Shown: positions 34,463 to 39,274 of the stretch, in pieces
Layout of the letters: each line of letters starts with the position of its first letter
How positions within the stretch are numbered: position 1 is the first letter of the stretch
Source of the DNA: an uncultured Clostridia bacterium
Lineage (GTDB): Bacteria > Bacillota > Clostridia > UBA1381
Assembly (NCBI GenBank): GCA_934487205.1
Contig: CAKSRS010000017.1
Location: forward strand, 1 to 39,274
Length of the DNA stretch: 39,274 nt
Direction: 5' to 3'
Made by a program: the position numbers and the translations under genes
The notes under the pieces: generated by a model
Databases searched by the model: none
Told to the model about the DNA's origin: nothing
The model's input: only the letters and a program-made list of their open reading frames with translations

Positions 34463-34479
34463 TAATGGTGTATCCATTA
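34463..34479. promoter_or_regulatory. Inverted repeat between two facing promoters
   Basis: TAATGGTGTATCCATTA: 6-bp arms around TGTAT. It lies just after the -10 of the plus-strand promoter and 20 bp beyond the -10 of the minus-strand promoter. That suits an operator controlling both, or a 5' hairpin of the plus-strand RNA. Confidence 0.5.
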
Positions 34480-34498
34480 TTCTTAAGGGATTATTTTA

Positions 34499-34527
34499 AT
34501 TATAACACTCTTTTCCAAAAATGTCAA
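34499..34527 (-). promoter_or_regulatory. Perfect consensus promoter of the small cargo gene
   Basis: Minus-strand TTGACA (complement of 34522-34527) and TATAAT (34499-34504) are exactly 17 bp apart. The transcript starts near 34492 and has a ~100-nt leader across the facing promoter before the ATG at 34390. Confidence 0.8.
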
Positions 34528-34545
34528 GACCTTTTGGATCTTTTT
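34526..34545 (+). terminator. Possible terminator of the plus-strand small RNA
   Basis: AAGACC, loop TTTT, then GG-A-TCTT (one bulge) and a T-run (34541-34545). A transcript from the plus promoter would end here at roughly 85 nt. The stem is short, so this is tentative. Confidence 0.35.
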
Positions 34546-34564
34546 GTGTTGTTAACAAAAAAGT

Positions 34565-35827
34565 TCACATTTTACACAGCCTATCAAATTCGGATTTACG
34601 CATATTTGTGATTTCCCGGATATGTTTCCAATTAATCGGCTGATTTGTTTCTTCAAGTACCTTTCTTGCCCACGATATTTTCCTTAGCCAAAATTCATCT
34701 TGTGTTTCGGTATGTTTTGATACTTCTGCTTTGCACATCGCAAGTTTTTGCATGGTTTTGGGCGGAAGACCGAGGTTTCGTTCAACATATCCCACGGTTA
34801 TTCGTATGGGTTTGTCCGAAGATAATGTTTCAGCAATCAATTCCCGTACCTTGGGGAATGTTTTACTATCAATTTGATCCCAATCCTTTGCTTTTACACC
34901 GGGAGAGGATTTATATTTCTTAACATTTCGTCGTTTCTTGCATACTTCTGTTGGCTTTGGATTTGATAGGTCGTCCGGATCAATTCCCAAGAACATTGCC
35001 AGCATACAAACTTCATTGAATTTTGTGTTGTACCCGGTGAATATCTTTTGTATTTTCCAGTCTTCCAAATACGGCATACCTATGTAGTATTGGTTGAGGT
35101 CTTTTGTTATTAGCTTCAGATTTCTCATTTTCCGGTCAAAATATCTCTTCGGAAGTTTAGAATTCAGGTAGTCACCAATTTTGCTTTCATAATCAATATT
35201 GATAGGAGCTCTAAACACATCATAAGCATACTTTGCAAGATCTATTTCCGTATTATTAATCGACATCTCTGCCGTCTGTAGGTTATTATCGATGGATTCT
35301 TCAGCAGTAACAAGGCAAGGTGATGCCTTACCACTTATCAAAACATTGCTGTTGACCAGATTGCAAAAGTGAACAGGGCAAATGTCAACTCCCATCATCT
35401 GATGACTCCTATGCCAGTATGTTTCGCCATAGTTCATTCTGTCTTCTTCAGCACACAAAGGACAGTACCTTAAGTATCTATTAATACCCTTATGTTTAGG
35501 AACAGGTATGTATTTATGAAAATCTACATTCATATTCACAAGAGAATTGAAAGCTTTTTTCTTTCTCTCTGAATCAATAAATCTACAGTAATACGGGAAC
35601 ATTGTATGATTTAAAATTACCTCATCAAAGGTGATGTGTTTTGTGAGCATTTTTATTGCATCTTCTGTATATTTATTTACAAACTCTATATCCGGTCTTA
35701 CTGTGTTTTTATCAAACAAATCCTTTGCCGCGGAAACATAATTTATATATCCTGTTCGTTCAAAATATCTTGCAAGAAAGCTATATACAAGCTCATCATC
35801 ATAGAATTTGGGGTAACATGCTATCAC
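34565..35827 (-). CDS. tniQ: TniQ/TnsD-family target-selection protein
   Basis: A 420-residue protein of the Tn7-like module. The N terminus (YPKFYDDELVYSFLARYFERTG) is the TniQ signature. A zinc-finger pattern follows: C122-P-L-C125 ... C150-P-V-H153, with GETYWHRSHQMMGVDIC between. The C-terminal half carries repeated helix-turn-helix-like units (RITVGYVERNLGLPPKTMQKL; WARKVLEETNQPINWKHIRE) like the DNA-binding half of TnsD, so it probably recognises a fixed attachment site. It is longer than the TniQ of CRISPR-associated transposons and shorter than E. coli TnsD. The start is GTG in a GTGA overlap with tnsC, with GAGGAGGT upstream. Confidence 0.88.
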   Translation of the reverse strand: MIACYPKFYDDELVYSFLARYFERTGYINYVSAAKDLFDKNTVRPDIEFVNKYTEDAIKMLTKHITFDEVILNHTMFPYYCRFIDSERKKKAFNSLVNMNVDFHKYIPVPKHKGINRYLRYCPLCAEEDRMNYGETYWHRSHQMMGVDICPVHFCNLVNSNVLISGKASPCLVTAEESIDNNLQTAEMSINNTEIDLAKYAYDVFRAPINIDYESKIGDYLNSKLPKRYFDRKMRNLKLITKDLNQYYIGMPYLEDWKIQKIFTGYNTKFNEVCMLAMFLGIDPDDLSNPKPTEVCKKRRNVKKYKSSPGVKAKDWDQIDSKTFPKVRELIAETLSSDKPIRITVGYVERNLGLPPKTMQKLAMCKAEVSKHTETQDEFWLRKISWARKVLEETNQPINWKHIREITNMRKSEFDRLCKM

Positions 35828-37017
35828 ACCCTTACCTCCTCTACTGATATTTTATCTTGCAAAAGGGAAACTATATCAACTCCGTGGTTTTTTGAAATCG
35901 ACAAACACTCGGATATGACGTTTTCACTTACATCCGTTTTGGTTTTGACTTTAGGAGTTATTTTTGATATAGTCACAGGTGTTCTTGATTTTGCAAATCC
36001 ATGCAGCATTTGATGTCGGTTTTCATATGCCTTTGAAAGACTTTGCATATTAAGCTCTTCCGTACCGTCCATAATAGCAATCTCCTGAGCATCATGAATG
36101 AGAGACACTACAACGGATGTGATTCCATTGCTGTGTTCATAAAACCACTGCATAAGTCCTGGGGTAATAGCCGAATACTTTTTTGTATACTGATATGAGA
36201 AAATTTCTCTGCAAAAATTACAGAAGTCCTCACCATAGTCCATGGCTGAATATTTAAGTCCTATTGTTCTTCTTGCAAGATAAAATGTGCTTTCGAAGAA
36301 ATTACTCACCTCAGGAGTTCCAACCATGCATATTGATATTCCACTGGAATTAATCAGCTGAGTCAGCATCCCTACAATCTTATCACCCAGCCTTGAGTTA
36401 ACAATATTCTGAATCTCATCAACTATCAGTACCCCAATATGATTTATTGCAACCTGACTGACACTTCCAATCAGCATATCTATAGTGGCTCTTGCTTTTA
36501 CTGCATTATCGTAATATTTTGTACCAAGTACTGTATCAACCGACATCAGAATATCTAATAGCAATCCTTTTACAGAGCAGTCAAACGGGCATTGTACCGT
36601 GACAAACGGAATTACTTTTGATTCCGGCATATTAAGTATGGCATTTTCTGAGATAAGCTTTATTGCCTGTTCTATTGCTGAGCTTTTACCAATGCCGGAC
36701 ACACCGATAATTGTAAAACTGTCCGAACCTCCTATTATACCTCTATGCTTCTTTTGAAGTATAGCTTTATGATTTTCATGCTGCTGAATCAATGACTCTC
36801 TCGTGTTCTTTTTCTGTATGGAATGAAGCAGCGACAGGTAGAGTTTGCTGTATATTTCAACCGACATTTTAGACGGAATATATATACTGTATAGGTCAGA
36901 TAATTGTGACAGTCGTTCTGCAACAGATTTATTTATGATGCTTTCGTTATACTTAGGTTTTTGAGCAAGCTTATCTATCAACCTTTCACCGGTCAAAAAT
37001 TCAGGTAAATTATTCAT
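35824..37017 (-). CDS. tnsC: TnsC-type AAA+ transposition regulator
   Basis: A 397-residue ATPase that links the target-selection protein to the transposase. Walker A is GVSGIGKSS (105-113), Walker B is VLIVDE (196-201) and the sensor-1 strand is MVGTPE (231-236). An N-terminal ~95 residues with IPSKMSVEIYSKLY fit the transposase/target-protein contact region. The C-terminal basic tail (TPVTISKITPKVKTKTDVSE) fits a TnsA/B contact. TnsC rings on DNA normally mark the target and control immunity. It overlaps tnsB and tniQ by 4 bp each, so all four are translationally coupled. Confidence 0.92.
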   Translation of the reverse strand: MNNLPEFLTGERLIDKLAQKPKYNESIINKSVAERLSQLSDLYSIYIPSKMSVEIYSKLYLSLLHSIQKKNTRESLIQQHENHKAILQKKHRGIIGGSDSFTIIGVSGIGKSSAIEQAIKLISENAILNMPESKVIPFVTVQCPFDCSVKGLLLDILMSVDTVLGTKYYDNAVKARATIDMLIGSVSQVAINHIGVLIVDEIQNIVNSRLGDKIVGMLTQLINSSGISICMVGTPEVSNFFESTFYLARRTIGLKYSAMDYGEDFCNFCREIFSYQYTKKYSAITPGLMQWFYEHSNGITSVVVSLIHDAQEIAIMDGTEELNMQSLSKAYENRHQMLHGFAKSRTPVTISKITPKVKTKTDVSENVISECLSISKNHGVDIVSLLQDKISVEEVRV

Positions 37018-38840
37018 ACTTCACCCACTTCCATAAAGCTTGTATGGGTTCTGAGCCGTTCTTTTTGACGTGCCTTCCTTATGCTTTTAATATTTGTATT
37101 ATGTATATTTGACCTATCTGAAATAACCCTAATATGCTCCATAAGGTCAAGTTTTGCCTGTAGGTTTTCTTCCTCCGCAGACTTAACCAGTACTCTTTGA
37201 TTAGATAACTGATTATGCACCGATTCAACATCACATCCGTTAAACTGGGATTCTATTAGCTCAAATTTTGTATATATTCCGTTATGCAAATACCATACTG
37301 ATGAAACATCATCCGGGTTATATGCAGCTGTGCATGTTCCACCCTTTAAAAAATCTTCTGTAAAATCATCGTTATTGTATCTCAGTTTATTTACCCTAAG
37401 ACCAAACCTTGAAAACACGCCTTCTGTTCTTGGCAGCAGTGTAAGAGCCAGTTCCTTTGGTGTTGTTTTTATCAGATTTGCTCCCGGCTGAGTCTTTCCG
37501 TATTCGAATATTGCATTGGAATAGGGCATAACGTTATTCTTCAGCATATCTTCTGTATACGGAAATTTATCGAGTATTCTTTTTGTGTTATAGTAAATTA
37601 TACAATGGATAATAATTTTTTCAAAGTCTGTCATGGTAAGGCATGCATCTTTTCTGTAATCATGAGCACCCCTTTGCTGAAAGTCCGGTTCAACAACACC
37701 TTTACCCTTAAGCTGAGGTTTAAAAAGATTCTGTATCACATCAAAGAATTTCTCTACAGCACCTTTAAGTTCAGGGCGATATGCGGGAAGATTAACAAGG
37801 GTGACTCCAAGCTCTGTAATCTGTTCAAAATTAGCTGATTTGTATTCCGTACCCATATCGGTTACTATTTTACCGGGAAGTTTATCCGTGTTCCAACTGT
37901 CCTTTTCAAGTTCAATTCCGAATTTTCTGCAGTGTTCTGTCTTATCCGCAATGATGTTTTGCAGAAGATTATTTATCGAATACACTCCGCCCTCCCACGA
38001 CAGCGAATACCCCATGCAAAGTCCCGAATATGCATCAACGCATGCGGTCAGAATGGGTCTGCCGACAAGATTTTGGGCATCGTCAATCAGATATATATCG
38101 CAAATGGTGCTGTCTGCCATTCCGACTCCGACGGCCGGCGCAAAATCCTGTATTCCATTGCCCGTCAAGGGTCTGTGATTTTTCTGATAGTCCTTTAATC
38201 CATGCCGGGATATGTAGTAGGTTTCAAGTTTTTTGTGTTTTCGGTAGAAGTATCTGTACTGATAAAAGCTTGGATAGCTGTCTTGCAAAACCCCATTTTT
38301 ATCGCAATACTTTTCCTTGAGCATGATTTCGTAGCAGTGCCTGAGGGTCAGTTTCGACTCCGAATAGAAAAATTTATTTAGTGACCAGCGGATATTTTTT
38401 TCGTCCTTTGATAGCGATTTTTTATGGACTTCCGTCCCTTTTGCCAAACAATTTATGTTTTGATATGCAAGGTATTTGCACAGATATTTTTTCACAGTTT
38501 GGGGTGATATTCTGTTGTTTTCGGCAGCTATTTTTATTGCCTTGCTGCGAAGGTTACTGTCCCCGACAAAGGGCAACACAGCTGATATTACGGTGTACTT
38601 TTGTCGTGCCGATTGTTCTTGCGCGGGTGAAAGTTCGGACGGGATTTGATAATCCGTAATTTTGTATAGCTCATCTTCCGGACATTTTTCAAATTCCGCG
38701 AGAATATTTTTTTCAACCCACCCGGGGAAGTTTTTTCTGACACAGTCAATTAGAAGCAGCATGTCAGACTTAATTTCAAGTATTCTGAGGATTGTATTTT
38801 TGTTTTTGACTAATCCATTCCGTTCCGGTCCATTATTCAT
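37014..38840 (-). CDS. tnsB: TnsB-type DDE transposase
   Basis: A 608-residue DDE recombinase of the retroviral-integrase superfamily. The N-terminal ~220 residues contain helix-turn-helix DNA-binding regions (NNRISPQTVKKYLCKYL). The catalytic core has Asp243 (GMADSTICDIYLID), Asp328 (KIVTDMGTEYKS) and Glu363 (PELKGAVEKFF). A beta-barrel and a basic tail (SIRKARQKERLRTHTS), the expected TnsC contact, follow. ATG at 38840 is chosen because it overlaps the tnsA stop (ATGAATAA) and the domain starts there; the same frame is open upstream to 38900 only through tnsA. It binds the transposon ends and joins them to the target. Confidence 0.92.
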   Translation of the reverse strand: MNNGPERNGLVKNKNTILRILEIKSDMLLLIDCVRKNFPGWVEKNILAEFEKCPEDELYKITDYQIPSELSPAQEQSARQKYTVISAVLPFVGDSNLRSKAIKIAAENNRISPQTVKKYLCKYLAYQNINCLAKGTEVHKKSLSKDEKNIRWSLNKFFYSESKLTLRHCYEIMLKEKYCDKNGVLQDSYPSFYQYRYFYRKHKKLETYYISRHGLKDYQKNHRPLTGNGIQDFAPAVGVGMADSTICDIYLIDDAQNLVGRPILTACVDAYSGLCMGYSLSWEGGVYSINNLLQNIIADKTEHCRKFGIELEKDSWNTDKLPGKIVTDMGTEYKSANFEQITELGVTLVNLPAYRPELKGAVEKFFDVIQNLFKPQLKGKGVVEPDFQQRGAHDYRKDACLTMTDFEKIIIHCIIYYNTKRILDKFPYTEDMLKNNVMPYSNAIFEYGKTQPGANLIKTTPKELALTLLPRTEGVFSRFGLRVNKLRYNNDDFTEDFLKGGTCTAAYNPDDVSSVWYLHNGIYTKFELIESQFNGCDVESVHNQLSNQRVLVKSAEEENLQAKLDLMEHIRVISDRSNIHNTNIKSIRKARQKERLRTHTSFMEVGEV

Positions 38841-39162
38841 TGATAACCAACCCCCAATCCGTAATACCGCAGTTTGTCCAATAGTTTCGTGACATTTCAA
38901 GTAGTTTCACATTCATGGGCTTGGAAATTTTGTTGCGCTCAATACATTCACGGACAACAATTTCACCATTGGTTTTGGTTATGACGAAATCCGATACATA
39001 CTCGTCGGAAATGGGGACATTGCACTCAAAAGATTTGACTGCATCGTTCCGCTCCAACACGTCAAGATATGCGAACGCAATCGCGGAATATGTGCGCGCG
39101 ACTGCATCGCATTTTGATACTTTCTTTTTGATACATCGACCTTTGTAGTTTTTCTTGTGCAT
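38833..39162 (-). CDS. tnsA: Short TnsA-like protein
   Basis: A 109-residue protein at the TnsA position. The fold pattern fits a restriction-endonuclease-like TnsA: VKSFECNVPIS, then YVSDFVITKTNGEIVVREC, then a C-terminal helix and strand (KLLEMSRNYW, TDWGLVI). Asp58 matches the central Asp. The ExK motif reads E72-C-I74, without Lys, and no Glu stands in the first helix (TYSAIAFAYLDV). TnsA normally cuts the 5' ends so that the element moves by cut-and-paste. As I recall, short Firmicutes TnsA-like proteins share this arrangement. ATG at 39162 has AGGAGGT 8-9 nt upstream; the longer open frame adds only leader sequence. Confidence 0.75.
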   Translation of the reverse strand: MHKKNYKGRCIKKKVSKCDAVARTYSAIAFAYLDVLERNDAVKSFECNVPISDEYVSDFVITKTNGEIVVRECIERNKISKPMNVKLLEMSRNYWTNCGITDWGLVINE

Positions 39163-39210
39163 GGAAAAGCACCTCCTGTAAATCGCGGTCAGTCGGTAAA
39201 ATGGAGTGGT

Positions 39211-39240
39211 ATAATATAAATAGAGTCGACAAACACCCAA
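39211..39240 (-). promoter_or_regulatory. Probable promoter of the tnsABC-tniQ operon
   Basis: Minus-strand TTGGGT (complement of 39235-39240) and TATTAT (39211-39216), 18-bp spacer. The leader is about 40 nt. It overlaps the oppositely oriented promoter at 39226-39254, so the two may compete. Confidence 0.5.
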
Positions 39241-39254
39241 AAATCTGATATAAT
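39226..39254 (+). promoter_or_regulatory. Divergent promoter at the right edge
   Basis: TCGACA (39226-39231), 17-bp spacer, TATAAT (39249-39254). The final bases of the window (GAAAGAGGGAAAGA) look like a ribosome binding site, so a plus-strand gene probably starts just beyond the edge. Confidence 0.6.
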
Positions 39255-39262
39255 AAATCAGA
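39244..39262. promoter_or_regulatory. Inverted repeat over the divergent promoter -10
   Basis: TCTGAT (39244-39249) and ATCAGA (39257-39262) flank ATAATAA. The repeat covers the -10 of the plus-strand promoter, a typical place for a repressor site. It may also be part of the transposon-end sequence. Confidence 0.45.
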
Positions 39263-39274
39263 AAGAGGGAAAGA

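Noticed and set aside
38841..38900. Longer N terminus for the TnsB transposase
   Set aside because: The extra ~20 codons lie within the tnsA coding sequence in another frame. The ATG at 38840 overlaps the tnsA stop as in the other gene pairs of this operon.
1..39274. CRISPR array or guide-RNA system for the Tn7-like element
   Set aside because: No regularly spaced direct repeats and no Cas-like proteins were seen on either strand.

Overview
The window looks like chromosome of an anaerobic Gram-positive-type member of the Clostridia (Firmicutes). Supporting this are strong AGGAGG-type ribosome binding sites with many GTG/TTG starts, S-layer-homology (SLH) surface proteins, a lipoprotein sugar-binding protein, sugar ABC permeases with no ATPase gene beside them, and a NarL-type two-component system. 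A plant-fibre or gut-type polysaccharide degrader is likely. The exact genus cannot be read from the sequence.

Region 1 (about 1-32,900) is one carbohydrate-utilisation locus, nearly all on the minus strand, in three transcription units. Unit A starts at 31945 and runs to 25285. It holds seven tightly packed cytosolic genes: a TIM-barrel glycosidase-like protein, a SIS-domain protein, a PfkB-family kinase, a second SIS-domain protein, an unknown protein resembling a lone Gfo/Idh C-terminal domain, a Gfo/Idh/MocA oxidoreductase, and an ADP-ribosylglycohydrolase-fold protein. Unit B (25093-22954) is a membrane histidine kinase and its response regulator. Unit C (22812-143) has a near-consensus promoter with a perfect 19-bp palindrome abutting its -35. 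It encodes a sugar-binding lipoprotein, two permeases, two lectin-like secreted proteins, two GH51-like glycosidases, a GH-A-like protein that seems to lack its acid/base Glu, two SLH proteins, a cytosolic GH42-like enzyme and a secreted SGNH esterase, and ends in a strong terminator. An AraC-type regulator (32098-32859, plus strand) is divergent from unit A. A plausible scheme is extracellular capture, deacylation and cleavage of a decorated glycan, import by the ABC transporter, and intracellular cleavage, phosphorylation, isomerisation and redox conversion. The actual glycan is not identifiable here.

Region 2 (about 32,900-34,400) is a decayed zone. It holds a frameshifted stalk-domain gene, a ~207-bp nested-palindrome element of unknown nature, and a small frameshifted cargo-like gene. 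That gene is preceded by a compact switch: two perfect consensus promoters pointing at each other with an inverted repeat between them.

Region 3 (34,565 to the right edge) is the transposition module of a Tn7-like element, tnsA-tnsB-tnsC-tniQ/tnsD, with each gene overlapping the next. Overlapping divergent promoters lie upstream of tnsA at the right edge. The element's ends and the bulk of its cargo are not clearly visible. No CRISPR array, cas gene, tRNA or rRNA was seen.
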